From positions 124,001 to 188,000 of the forward strand of contig JANYET010000014.1 in NCBI GenBank assembly GCA_025359785.1: a stretch of DNA of 64,000 nucleotides. Reading direction: 5' to 3'. Of the stretch, positions 41,675-50,489 are shown piece by piece (the stretch's first letter is position 1; each line of letters begins with the position of its first letter). The translations under genes were made by a program, and so were the position numbers. Below the pieces are notes generated by a model, which saw only the letters and a list, made by a program, of their open reading frames with translations, did no database searches and was not told where the DNA came from. Source of the DNA: Alphaproteobacteria bacterium (GTDB taxonomy: Bacteria; Pseudomonadota; Alphaproteobacteria; Caulobacterales; Caulobacteraceae).

Positions 41675-42262
41675 ATGAAAGTCATTCTGCTCGAACGCGT
41701 CGAGGGCAAGGGCGGCCTGGGCGATGTGGTCACCGTCAAGGACGGCTACGCGCGCAACTACCTGCTGCCCCGCGCCAAGGCGCTCCGCGCCAACAACGCC
41801 AACCTGAAGGTCTTCGAAGGCCAGCGGGCTGATATCGAGGCGCGCAACGCCAAGACCAAGGACGCGGCGGGCCAGTCCGGCGAAAAGCTCGACGGGACCG
41901 CCTACATCCTGATCCGTCAGGCGGGCGAAAGCGGCCAGCTTTACGGCTCCGTGGCCGGCCGCGACGTGGCCGATGCGGTCAACGACGCCGGCGGCGTCAA
42001 GGTCGACCGCGCGATGGTCTCCCTCGACAAGCCGATCAAGACGCTCGGCATGCACGAGGTGAAGATCCGCCTGCACGCCGAAGTCACCGTGACCGTGACC
42101 CTCAACATCGCCCGCAGCCAGGACGAAGCTGAGCGGCAGGCCCGCGGCGAGAACATCATCGCCTCGCAGTTCGAGGAAGATCGGATCGCCGACGAAGAAG
42201 CCCAGGCCGACCTCCTCCAAGGCGGCGCGGGCTCCATCGAGGGCAACTACGTTCAGGACTAA
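41675..42262 (+). CDS. rplI: 50S ribosomal protein L9
   Basis: A 195-residue L9 that binds 23S rRNA. The N-terminal domain reads MKVILLERVEGKGGLGDVVT and DGYARNYLLPRAKAL; a helix links it to the C-terminal domain. Like other alphaproteobacterial L9, it is longer than the E. coli protein because of an acidic tail (about 165-195). It lies 14 bp after rpsR and is followed by a terminator. Confidence 0.96.
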   Translation: MKVILLERVEGKGGLGDVVTVKDGYARNYLLPRAKALRANNANLKVFEGQRADIEARNAKTKDAAGQSGEKLDGTAYILIRQAGESGQLYGSVAGRDVADAVNDAGGVKVDRAMVSLDKPIKTLGMHEVKIRLHAEVTVTVTLNIARSQDEAERQARGENIIASQFEEDRIADEEAQADLLQGGAGSIEGNYVQD

Positions 42263-42298
42263 AACCGTGGCCGAAAGGCCGCACCGGACGACAGCGAA

Positions 42299-42325
42299 GG
42301 CGCGGGATTCCCTCCCGCGCCTTTT
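42299..42325 (+). terminator. Rho-independent terminator of rpsF-rpsR-rplI
   Basis: A perfect 9-bp stem GGCGCGGGA / TCCCGCGCC with loop TTCCC and TTTT, 36 bp after the rplI stop. Confidence 0.88.
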
Positions 42326-42368
42326 GCATGCTTATTGTGCAGTAGCTGTTGCAGAATTGTCATTTCCC

Positions 42369-42395
42369 TTGAAGGCGGCACACCCTAGCTAAGCG
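42369..42395 (+). promoter_or_regulatory. Candidate Caulobacter-type promoter of the TonB-dependent receptor gene
   Basis: TTGAAG, a 13-bp spacer and GCTAAGCG, near the Caulobacter housekeeping pattern TTGACGS-N10-14-GCTANAWC. The expected leader is about 55 bases. No Fur or other operator was recognised. Confidence 0.35.
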
Positions 42396-42457
42396 CCGGG
42401 GGCAGGTTTGTCAGCCGTTACGGCGACCATGCCAAGTTGTTCCAAGGGAATAAGTAT

Positions 42458-44977
42458 ATGAAATCGCGCGTACTTCTATTCGCGGCCGCCTCGGCCGTAA
42501 CCCTCTTCGCCACCGGCGTAGTCGCCCAGACAGCGGTCAGCGCCACGCCCGCGGATATTGCTGAACTTGTGGTCACCGGCAGCCGCGCCGAGCCCCGCTC
42601 GCGCCTGGAAACCATCGCCCCGGTTGACGTGGTCACCGCGACCCAACTGGCCCGCGGCGGCACCACGGAACTCGCCCAGGCGCTCTCCTTCGCGCTCCCC
42701 TCGCTCAACTTCACCCGCCCCGCGGTCACCGACGGCACCGACACAGTCCGGCCTGCGACGCTGCGCGGGCTCGCCCCCGACGAGACCCTGGTGCTGATCA
42801 ATTCCAAGCGGGCCCATGCCGCGGCCCTGGTCAACCTGAACGGCTCGATCGGCTACGGCTCTGGCGCGGTTGATCTGAACACCATTCCGGCGGCCGCCAT
42901 CGGCTCGGTCGAGGTCCTGCGGGACGGCGCCTCGGCGCAATACGGCTCCGACGCCATCGCCGGGGTCATCAACCTGCGCCTGCGCGAAGCCAGCTCCGGC
43001 GGCGCCGCCAGCGTCACCTATGGCCAGTATGACACCGACGTTGAAACCCGACCGTCGCTGAGCCCGATCCCGGGCCTCGTCCTGCAGCCGAAGAAGCACC
43101 GCAACGACGGCGGCACCACGACGATCACCGGCTGGCAGGGTTTGCCGCTGTTCGGCAGCGGATTCCTGACGATCTCGGCGGAGGCCAAGAAACAGGAACA
43201 CACCACCCGCGCCGGCCCCGACCCGCGTCAGCAGTACCCGTTCGTTGGCGGTGTCGCCGGCGCCTTCGATCCGCGCGAACTGACCTACGACCGCTACGAC
43301 AACTGGTACGGCGACCCCAAGCTCGACCAGTACACCGCCTACGCCAACGCTGGTTATGACCTGGCCAGCGGCGTCCATCTCTATGGCTGGGGCAGCTATC
43401 AGTTCCGCGACGCCTTCTCGGCGGCCAATGTGCGCCGCGCGATTCAGCAGAACGCCGGGTCGAACATCATCGCGGTCTATCCCAACGGCTTCCTGCCGAA
43501 GATCGAGGGCAAGGTCTCCGACGCCAGCCTGGCCGGCGGCGCCAAGGGCCGGGCCGGCGACTGGGACTGGGACGCCAGCCTGGTCTGGGGCCGCAACCAG
43601 TTCCACTTCGGCGTGACCGACAGCCTCAACGCCTCGATCGGCCCGACGAGCCCCACCGAGTTCGACGCCGGCAAGCTGATCTACCAGCAGACGGTCGCCA
43701 ACCTCGGCCTCAATCGCGTGGTCGAGGTGGGCGGCGCGAAGGTCAACCTGGCCGCCGGCCTCGAAATCCGCGGCGAGAATTACCAGATCAAGGCGGGGGA
43801 GCCGGCCTCCTACATCAACGGCGGCTTCTTCACCCAGGCCGCGCCCGCAGTGCTCGGTGGCTCCGGCTCCCAGTCGTTCTCCGGCTTCAGCCCAGCCAAC
43901 GCCACGGACAAGAGCCGCACCTCCGAGGCGCTCTACGTCGAGGCCGAGAGCAAGTTCGGCCGGCTCGATCTCGACGGCGCCGCCCGCTACGAGAACTACT
44001 CCGACTTCGGCGACGTGCTCACCGGCAAGCTCGGTGCGCGCTTCGACGTCACCGACAACGTCGCCCTGCGCGGCAGTGTCTCGAACGGGTTCCGGGCGCC
44101 CTCGCTCCAGCAGTCCTACATCACCACCACCTCAACCAACTTCGTGGCCGGCCTGCCGGTGCAGACCATCCTGCTGCCACCGACCGATCCCCGCGCCAAG
44201 CTGATCGGGGCCACGGCGCTGAACCCCGAGAAGTCCACCAACGTCTCGGGCGGCGGGGTCTTCCGCAACGGCGGCTTCTCACTGACGATCGATGCCTACT
44301 ACATCAAGATCAAGGACCGGATCGTGCTGTCCGACATCCTGCAACAGGCCAACGTCATCGCGCTGTTCAAGGCGGCCGGCGTCAACGACATCGGCGGCGT
44401 CCGCTTCTTCACCAACGGCGTGGACAGCGAGACCAAGGGCGTCGAGGCGGTGGCCAGCTACAAGTGGCGGCCCGACCCGGCCTGGGGGACCTTCGACTTC
44501 AGCGCCAGCGCTTCGCACAACGAGACCACGCTGACGCGGGTGCAGTCGACGCCGGTGCTCTCGGCGCTCAACCCGGCGCCGGTGTTCCTGCCGCACTACC
44601 GCACCTCGACGCTGACCGACGGCCAGCCGAAGTGGAAGGGCTCGCTGGTCGGCGATTGGTCGCTGGGCGATTTCGGCGTCACCGCCAAGGCGCTCTACTA
44701 TGGCAAGTTGCTGTCGCCGGCCAACAACAGCAATCCGCTGGGCGACTACACGCTGTCGCCCAAGACCCTGATCGACCTGGAAGCCCGCTGGAACGTCACC
44801 AAGCAGCTGCAGGTCGCGGTGGGCGCCGATAACCTGCTCGACACCTACCCCACCACCCCGCCCTACGTGCTGAACGGCGTGACGATCAGCTCCAACGGGG
44901 TCGGCGCCTTCCCGGAATACTCGCCCTTCGGGTTCCAGGGCCGGTTCGTCTACGGCCGCCTGAGCTACAGCTGGTAG
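42458..44977 (+). CDS. TonB-dependent outer-membrane receptor
   Basis: An 839-residue energy-coupled porin. Signal peptide about 1-24 (ending GVVAQ). The plug domain carries VVTGSRAEPRSRLETIAPVD, RGLAPDETLVLINSKR and VEVLRDGASAQYGSDAIAGV. The barrel follows, and the C terminus ends FVYGRLSYSW with an aromatic last residue as needed for outer-membrane insertion. Caulobacterales carry many such receptors for sugars, vitamins and siderophores; the substrate cannot be assigned. AAGGGA lies about 9 bp before the chosen ATG. It stands alone, between terminators. Confidence 0.93.
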   Translation: MKSRVLLFAAASAVTLFATGVVAQTAVSATPADIAELVVTGSRAEPRSRLETIAPVDVVTATQLARGGTTELAQALSFALPSLNFTRPAVTDGTDTVRPATLRGLAPDETLVLINSKRAHAAALVNLNGSIGYGSGAVDLNTIPAAAIGSVEVLRDGASAQYGSDAIAGVINLRLREASSGGAASVTYGQYDTDVETRPSLSPIPGLVLQPKKHRNDGGTTTITGWQGLPLFGSGFLTISAEAKKQEHTTRAGPDPRQQYPFVGGVAGAFDPRELTYDRYDNWYGDPKLDQYTAYANAGYDLASGVHLYGWGSYQFRDAFSAANVRRAIQQNAGSNIIAVYPNGFLPKIEGKVSDASLAGGAKGRAGDWDWDASLVWGRNQFHFGVTDSLNASIGPTSPTEFDAGKLIYQQTVANLGLNRVVEVGGAKVNLAAGLEIRGENYQIKAGEPASYINGGFFTQAAPAVLGGSGSQSFSGFSPANATDKSRTSEALYVEAESKFGRLDLDGAARYENYSDFGDVLTGKLGARFDVTDNVALRGSVSNGFRAPSLQQSYITTTSTNFVAGLPVQTILLPPTDPRAKLIGATALNPEKSTNVSGGGVFRNGGFSLTIDAYYIKIKDRIVLSDILQQANVIALFKAAGVNDIGGVRFFTNGVDSETKGVEAVASYKWRPDPAWGTFDFSASASHNETTLTRVQSTPVLSALNPAPVFLPHYRTSTLTDGQPKWKGSLVGDWSLGDFGVTAKALYYGKLLSPANNSNPLGDYTLSPKTLIDLEARWNVTKQLQVAVGADNLLDTYPTTPPYVLNGVTISSNGVGAFPEYSPFGFQGRFVYGRLSYSW

Positions 44978-45006
44978 GCTGAGGCTCGACGACGGAAGAC
45001 GGCGAG

Positions 45007-45035
45007 GGCGGGCTGGATTTCCAGCCCGCCTTTTT
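45007..45035 (+). terminator. Rho-independent terminator after the TonB-dependent receptor gene
   Basis: A perfect 10-bp stem GGCGGGCTGG / CCAGCCCGCC with loop ATTT and TTTTT, 29 bp after the stop codon. Confidence 0.92.
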
Positions 45036-45059
45036 CGTGAGCCATCGCTAAGGGCCAAG

Positions 45060-45068
45060 CTATCCACA
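45060..45068 (+). promoter_or_regulatory. DnaA-box-like site upstream of dnaB
   Basis: CTATCCACA differs from the DnaA consensus TTATCCACA at the first base only. It lies 75 bp before the dnaB start, between the receptor terminator and dnaB. A single site, so chance is not excluded. Confidence 0.4.
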
Positions 45069-45142
45069 GGGTCACTCTATTGTGTGGACGGGGCGCCGAT
45101 GCCGCAGTGATCGCAGGCCCGCCGTTAGGCTATCGGTAATGC

Positions 45143-46636
45143 ATGGCCCTTGTTCCGCTCCTCGACCTGCGACCGGTATCCGCCGACACCCCTATCGTGC
45201 ATGCGCCGGCCAATGTGGAGGCCGAACAGGCGCTGCTGGGCGCCCTGCTCTATGACAACGCCGCCTTCGAGCGGATCGGCGACTATCTGCAGGCCCGCCA
45301 CTTCTTCGAGCCCTTCCATCAGCGCCTTTTCGCCTCGATCGAGGGCCAAATCCGTAAGGGCCAGCTAGCCGAGCCGATCCTGCTGGCCGAGCAGTTCGCC
45401 CGCGACGTGGGTTTCGAGGAGCTCGGCGGAGTCCGCTACCTGGCCGACCTTGTCGACCGCGCGCCGCCCGCCGCCAACGCGCCGGACTATGCCCGCGCCG
45501 TCTACGACTTGGCGCTGCGCCGCGACCTGATCCGCATCGGCGGGGACATCTCCACCCTTGCCGGCCAGGGCGACGCCGACCTGTCGGCCCGCGACCAGAT
45601 CGAGGCGGCCGAACAGCAGCTCTACGCCCTCGCCGAGACCGGCGGCGTCAGCCAGGGGTTCATGACCTTCGCCGACGCCCTGCACGGCGCGGTCACCATG
45701 GCCGCCGAGGCGCACAGCCGTGACGGTGGCTTGGCCGGGCTTTCGACCGGCCTCATCGACCTCGACAACAAGATCGGCGGCCTGCACCCCTCCGACCTGG
45801 TGATCATCGCCGCGCGGCCCTCGATGGGAAAGTCGTCGCTGGCCTGTAACATCGCCTTCGACGTGGCCCGGAACTACGCGTGGGAGCCGCAGCCAGATGG
45901 CTCGAAGAAGACCGTTCGCGGTGGCGTCGTGGCCTTCTTCTCTCTCGAAATGGCCGCCGAACAGTTGGCCATGCGCCTGCTCGCCGAGGCCTCGGGCGTT
46001 TCCGGTGACCGGCTGCGCAAGGGCGAGATCGACGCTTCGGAATTCGGGCGGGTGCGCGACGCGGCCTTGGAAATCCAGGAGGCGCCGCTCTACATCGACG
46101 CCACCGGCGGCATCTCCATGGCTAAGCTGGCAGCCCGCGCGCGGCGCCTGAAGCGGATGGTCGGCCTCGACCTGCTGATCGTCGATTACCTGCAGCTGAT
46201 CACCGGTGGCGACGGGCGCAGCGACAACCGTGTGCAGGAAGTCTCGATGATCACCCAAAGCCTGAAATCTCTGGCCAAGGAGCTTTCGATCCCGGTTATC
46301 GCCCTGGCCCAGCTCTCCCGCCAGGTGGAAAACCGCGAGGATAAAAAGCCCCAGCTCTCCGACCTGCGGGAATCCGGCGCCATCGAGCAGGACGCCGACA
46401 TGGTCATGTTCATCTACCGCGAGGCCTACTACCTCTCCCGGCTGGAGCCGCGCGAAGGCACCGAAGAGCACTTCAAGTGGCAGGAGAACATGGATCAGGT
46501 GCGCGGCCAGGCCGATATCATCATCGGCAAACAGCGCCACGGCCCGATCGGCAATATCAAGCTCGCCTACAACGAGGACCTGACCAAGTTCGGCAACCTC
46601 GCCCGCGACCACCACAACCGCTACGACGCGCACTGA
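45143..46636 (+). CDS. dnaB: Replicative DNA helicase
   Basis: The hexameric helicase that opens the replication fork. The protein has 497 residues: N-terminal primase-interacting domain (NVEAEQALLGALLYDNAAFE), linker, and RecA-like C-terminal motor with Walker A ARPSMGKSS at about 224-232, Walker B LLIVDYLQLI, and the DnaB motifs ALAQLSRQVENR and DLRESGAIEQDADMVMFIYR. It begins a run of co-directional genes; alr follows after 7 bp. Confidence 0.96.
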   Translation: MALVPLLDLRPVSADTPIVHAPANVEAEQALLGALLYDNAAFERIGDYLQARHFFEPFHQRLFASIEGQIRKGQLAEPILLAEQFARDVGFEELGGVRYLADLVDRAPPAANAPDYARAVYDLALRRDLIRIGGDISTLAGQGDADLSARDQIEAAEQQLYALAETGGVSQGFMTFADALHGAVTMAAEAHSRDGGLAGLSTGLIDLDNKIGGLHPSDLVIIAARPSMGKSSLACNIAFDVARNYAWEPQPDGSKKTVRGGVVAFFSLEMAAEQLAMRLLAEASGVSGDRLRKGEIDASEFGRVRDAALEIQEAPLYIDATGGISMAKLAARARRLKRMVGLDLLIVDYLQLITGGDGRSDNRVQEVSMITQSLKSLAKELSIPVIALAQLSRQVENREDKKPQLSDLRESGAIEQDADMVMFIYREAYYLSRLEPREGTEEHFKWQENMDQVRGQADIIIGKQRHGPIGNIKLAYNEDLTKFGNLARDHHNRYDAH

Positions 46637-46643
46637 CCACCGG

Positions 46644-47738
46644 ATGGCCGACGTCGCCGCCGCGCGCCTGACCATCGATCTCGACGCGCTCGCCCACAAC
46701 CACGCGGTGCTGCGCGCCGAGGCCATTGGCGCCGAGGTCGCGCCGGTTCTGAAATCCGACGCCTATGGCCTGGGCGCCGCCGCCGTCGGACGCCGCCTGT
46801 GGGCCGAGGGCGCACGCAGCTTCTTCGTCGCCAGGCTGGCCGAGGGCGAGGCCCTGCGCGCGGCGCTGACGCCGGACCGGCCGGCGACGATCTATGTGCT
46901 CGACGGCATGACCGAAGACTCCGGCCCCCGACTGGACGCCGCCAGCCTGACGCCGGTGATCTGCACCCTGCCCCAGGTTGCCTGGGCCACCGCGCACGCG
47001 ACCGCCACCGGCCGCCGGCTCGGCGTGGCGCTCAACCTCGACACCGGCATGAGCCGCCAGGGCCTGACGCGCGACGAAACAAGAGCCATCGCCCAGGCTA
47101 CCGACCGCCTACAGGGGCTCGATATCGGGCTGGTGATGAGCCACCTGGGATCGGCTTCAGAACCAGATAATACCCGTAATACAAACCAGTTGGCGTCTTT
47201 TCTTAATGTATCAGGCCTGTTCCCGGACGCCCGCGCGAGCCTCGCGGCCTCCGCGGGTATCTTTCTAGGCGCGGCCTATCATCTGGACCTCGTCCGTCCC
47301 GGCATCAGCCTGTACGGCGGCGGCCCGCGAGAACAGCCCGATGGCCGCCTGAAGGCCGTCGTCACCCTCACCGCCCCCATCCTCGACCTGCGCCACCTGC
47401 GGCCCGGCGACGTTCTGGGCTATGGTGACAGCGTGCGGATCCCCGCCTCGACCCGCGTCGCGGTCGTCGCGGCCGGCTACACCGATGGCGTCATCCGCGC
47501 CGCCAAGGGCGCGGGATACGCCTGGTTCGCCGGCGCGCGCCGCCGACTGCTGATCGTCAATATGGACGTCCTGGTCATCGAGATCGGCGACACCAAGGCC
47601 ACGATCGGCGACCCGGTGGAACTGCTGGGCCCGAACGCCCTGCTCGACGACCTGGCCACCGCCGGCGGCACGGTCGCCCACGAGATCCTGGTACGCCTCA
47701 GCCGCCGCGCCGAGCGCGTCTATCTGGGCGAGGCCTAG
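46644..47738 (+). CDS. alr: Alanine racemase
   Basis: Interconverts L- and D-alanine for peptidoglycan using PLP. A 364-residue protein with the cofactor Lys37 in APVLKSDAYGLG (usual form AVVKADAYGHG), the catalytic Tyr in VAAGYTDGVIR, and the RLLIVNMDVLVIEIGD region. Bases 47159-47213, encoding PDNTRNTNQLASFLNVSG, use codons such as aat, aca, ttt, ctt and gta that are rare elsewhere in the window, although the encoded residues fit the family. It converges with the Yip1 gene; the stops overlap by 4 bp. Confidence 0.94.
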   Translation: MADVAAARLTIDLDALAHNHAVLRAEAIGAEVAPVLKSDAYGLGAAAVGRRLWAEGARSFFVARLAEGEALRAALTPDRPATIYVLDGMTEDSGPRLDAASLTPVICTLPQVAWATAHATATGRRLGVALNLDTGMSRQGLTRDETRAIAQATDRLQGLDIGLVMSHLGSASEPDNTRNTNQLASFLNVSGLFPDARASLAASAGIFLGAAYHLDLVRPGISLYGGGPREQPDGRLKAVVTLTAPILDLRHLRPGDVLGYGDSVRIPASTRVAVVAAGYTDGVIRAAKGAGYAWFAGARRRLLIVNMDVLVIEIGDTKATIGDPVELLGPNALLDDLATAGGTVAHEILVRLSRRAERVYLGEA

Positions 47739-48382
47739 TCGATCACGATCGGCCCGCCGAAGTCGCCGGCTCGATGGGTGAGCGAGCCGATCACCACGGC
47801 CATGACGACGGCCGCCAGCAGCGTCAGGAAGAAGTAGTTCAGCGTGAACACCGGCGCCGAGCGCATCAGCTTCGGCAGGCCGAGGTAGAGCAGATAGAGG
47901 CTGTAGCCCATGCCCAGGAGCGAGAAGAGGCCGCCAGCGGTCGGCAGCAGCAGGAAGGCGCCCGCCACCCAGAAGGCCGTGCCCGAATAGGCGGCGACTT
48001 TGAAAGCCTGGGTGCGGCTTCGCTCACCGCCGAACTGCGGGGCGAAATGGTCGATGACCAGGGCCAGCAGATAGACCGAGACCAGGGTCAGGGCGTAGTA
48101 GGCGATGGCGTTGCCAACCGCCCAGAGGAAGCTCGGGTGGTAGAACCGGATGCCGAAGATCTGGAAGCTGCCGAAGGAAATCCGGCCCAGCATCTGCCCG
48201 ACCGCCGGTATCGCGGCCAGCGGCATGACCCAGTAGCGGAACAGGCGCTCGATGCTGTCCGGCTCGGCCTCGATGGCGTCCCAGGTCTCGGCGGGGTGCA
48301 GCAGCAGGTTCAAGGCCCGGCGCACAATCTGCTGGACCGGCGAGTCCGCCGCCTCATGCGTCTCCGGTTCGACGTCGTTCAT
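47735..48382 (-). CDS. Yip1 family membrane protein
   Basis: A 215-residue inner-membrane protein with an acidic cytosolic N terminus, the Yip1-type block LNLLLHPAETWDAIEAEP (about residues 26-43), and five hydrophobic segments. Function unknown in bacteria; Yip1 proteins in eukaryotes act in vesicle traffic. It overlaps the end of alr by 4 bp tail to tail and is divergent from radA, 116 bp away. Confidence 0.82.
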   Translation of the reverse strand: MNDVEPETHEAADSPVQQIVRRALNLLLHPAETWDAIEAEPDSIERLFRYWVMPLAAIPAVGQMLGRISFGSFQIFGIRFYHPSFLWAVGNAIAYYALTLVSVYLLALVIDHFAPQFGGERSRTQAFKVAAYSGTAFWVAGAFLLLPTAGGLFSLLGMGYSLYLLYLGLPKLMRSAPVFTLNYFFLTLLAAVVMAVVIGSLTHRAGDFGGPIVID

Positions 48383-48498
48383 TGCAATCGTCTCCCAGCC
48401 TGCCCACCTGCGAGCCTAGCCGAGCCCGGCGGCCCACGCAAAGCGGCCCCGGTCCGCTAGACTGACCGTCACACCGAATCAGGAGCCCTCCCACCGCC

Positions 48499-49866
48499 AT
48501 GGCCCGCGACGGCGCCGTCTACGCCTGCCAGTCCTGTGGAGCCGTCCAGACCAAGTGGGCGGGCCAATGCCCGGCGTGTGGAGCCTGGAACACCCTGGTC
48601 GAGGAACTGCAGGCCCGACCGCCTGGAGCCATGGTGCCCTCCAAGGCCAGCAAGGTCCGGGGCCTCGCCTTCGAGGGGCTGGAGGACGAGACGCCCGCTC
48701 CGCCGCGCATCGCCACCGGCGTCGATGAATTTGATCGGGTCTGCGGCGGTGGCATCGTGCCCGGCTCGGCCATCCTGCTGGGCGGCGACCCGGGCGTCGG
48801 CAAGTCCACGCTGCTGCTGCAGGTGGCCGCCGAGGCCGCCCGGCGCGGCGCCCGCTGCGCCTACATCTCCGGTGAGGAGGCCGTCGAGCAGGTCCGCTCG
48901 CGCGCCCAACGCATGGGTCTGGCCGATGCGCCGGTGAAGCTCGCCGCCGAGACGTCGCTGCGCGCCATCACCGATGGCCTGAAGCGCGAGGCCTTCGACT
49001 TTGTGGTGATTGATTCCATCCAGACCCTTTGGAGCGACGCCCACGAAGCCGGTCCCGGATCGGTCACCCAGGTCCGCGCCGCGGCCGGCGAGCTGGTGCG
49101 GCTGGCCAAGTCGCGCGGCGTGGCCATCGTGCTGGTGGGCCATGTCACCAAGGAAGGAACCATCGCCGGCCCGCGCGTGATCGAGCACATGGTCGACGCG
49201 GTGCTCTCCTTCGAGGGCGAGCGCGGCTATCCCTTCCGCATCCTGCGCGGCGCCAAGAACCGCTTCGGCGCCACCGACGAGATCGGCGTCTTCGAGATGG
49301 GCGACGCCGGGCTGGCCGAGGTCAAGAACCCCTCGGCCCTGTTCCTCAACACCTCCGGCGAGCGCGCGGCCGGCGCGGCGGTGTTTGCCGGCATCGAGGG
49401 CTCGCGGCCCGTGCTGGTGGAGTTCCAGGCCCTGGTCGCGCCCTCGGCCTACGGCACCCCGCGCCGCGCGGTCGTGGGCTGGGACTCAGGCCGGCTGGCC
49501 ATGGTGCTGGCCGTGCTGGAGGCGCGTTGCGGCCTCTCCTTCGGCGACCGCGACGTCTATCTGAACGTGGCCGGGGGCCTGCGCATTACCGAGCCCGCGG
49601 CCGACCTGGCGGCGGCCGCCGCCTTGGCCTCCTCCGCCCTCGACCAGGCCTTGCCGCAGGACTGCGTGGTGTTCGGCGAGATCAGCCTTTCCGGCGAGGT
49701 TCGCTCGGTCAGCCGCATGGAATCGCGCCTCAAGGAGGCCGCCAAGCTGGGTTTCCGCCGCGCGCTCGGCCCCGCCGGCATGGACGGCGGTCCAGGCATG
49801 CAGCCGATCGGCGCCACCCGCCTCGCCGACGCCGTGCGACGGATCGGAGACGCCGGATGGGACTAG
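48499..49866 (+). CDS. radA: DNA repair protein RadA
   Basis: A RecA-like ATPase processing recombination intermediates. The protein has 455 residues: zinc finger Cys10, Cys13, Cys24, Cys27 (ACQSCGAVQTKWAGQCPACG); Walker A GGDPGVGKSTLLLQ; the RadA-specific GAKNRFGATDEIGVFEM; and a C-terminal Lon-protease-like domain without catalytic use. Complete and ordinary. The last 10 bp overlap cvpA. Confidence 0.96.
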   Translation: MARDGAVYACQSCGAVQTKWAGQCPACGAWNTLVEELQARPPGAMVPSKASKVRGLAFEGLEDETPAPPRIATGVDEFDRVCGGGIVPGSAILLGGDPGVGKSTLLLQVAAEAARRGARCAYISGEEAVEQVRSRAQRMGLADAPVKLAAETSLRAITDGLKREAFDFVVIDSIQTLWSDAHEAGPGSVTQVRAAAGELVRLAKSRGVAIVLVGHVTKEGTIAGPRVIEHMVDAVLSFEGERGYPFRILRGAKNRFGATDEIGVFEMGDAGLAEVKNPSALFLNTSGERAAGAAVFAGIEGSRPVLVEFQALVAPSAYGTPRRAVVGWDSGRLAMVLAVLEARCGLSFGDRDVYLNVAGGLRITEPAADLAAAAALASSALDQALPQDCVVFGEISLSGEVRSVSRMESRLKEAAKLGFRRALGPAGMDGGPGMQPIGATRLADAVRRIGDAGWD

Positions 49867-50489
49867 GCCTGACCCAGTTCGACATCATTGTCCTCGTCCT
49901 GCTGCTGATCTCGGCGGCCATGGGTTTCTTCCGCGGCGCCATGCTGGAGATCGTCTCGCTGATTGCCCTGGTGGTGGCCGCCGGGGCCGCGATCTTCGGC
50001 CTGTCCACGTCGGCCCCGATCGCACGCCGGCTCATCCACCTCGACTGGCTGGCGACCGCCGCGGCGCTGATCGTGGTCTTCGTGGTGATCTTCGTCCTCA
50101 TACGCATGATCGGGGCGATGATCGCCCGCCAGGTGCAACAGACCGACTTCCTGGGCGCGCTCGACCGCAGTATCGGCCTGGCTATCGGCCTGGCCCGGGG
50201 CCTGCTGGTTCTGGGCGCGCTCAACCTGCTGTTCAACGCCGCCACGCCCAAGGATTTGCAGCCGCACTGGATCGTGGGATCGACCACCTGGCCGCTGTCC
50301 CAGACTATGGGACGGCTGCTGAGCGCGCTGGCGCCCCAGGGCCTGGACATCGCCGGACGGCTGAAGCCCGCCTTCGACCGCGCGCTGCACAGCGCCGCGC
50401 ATGACGCGATGGATGACAGATTGAAGTCAGAAGGCTACGACGCCCGCCAACGGGGCGAGATCGAGAACCTGGTGGAGAAATCCCGATGA
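49857..50489 (+). CDS. cvpA: CvpA family membrane protein
   Basis: A 210-residue inner-membrane protein with four hydrophobic segments. The start MGLGLTQFDIIVLVLLLISA and the following MGFFRGAMLEIVSLIALV are the CvpA signature. The E. coli homologue is linked to colicin V production and envelope homeostasis. It overlaps radA upstream by 10 bp and purF downstream by 4 bp (ATGA), so radA-cvpA-purF are one translationally coupled unit, a common arrangement. Confidence 0.92.
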   Translation: MGLGLTQFDIIVLVLLLISAAMGFFRGAMLEIVSLIALVVAAGAAIFGLSTSAPIARRLIHLDWLATAAALIVVFVVIFVLIRMIGAMIARQVQQTDFLGALDRSIGLAIGLARGLLVLGALNLLFNAATPKDLQPHWIVGSTTWPLSQTMGRLLSALAPQGLDIAGRLKPAFDRALHSAAHDAMDDRLKSEGYDARQRGEIENLVEKSR

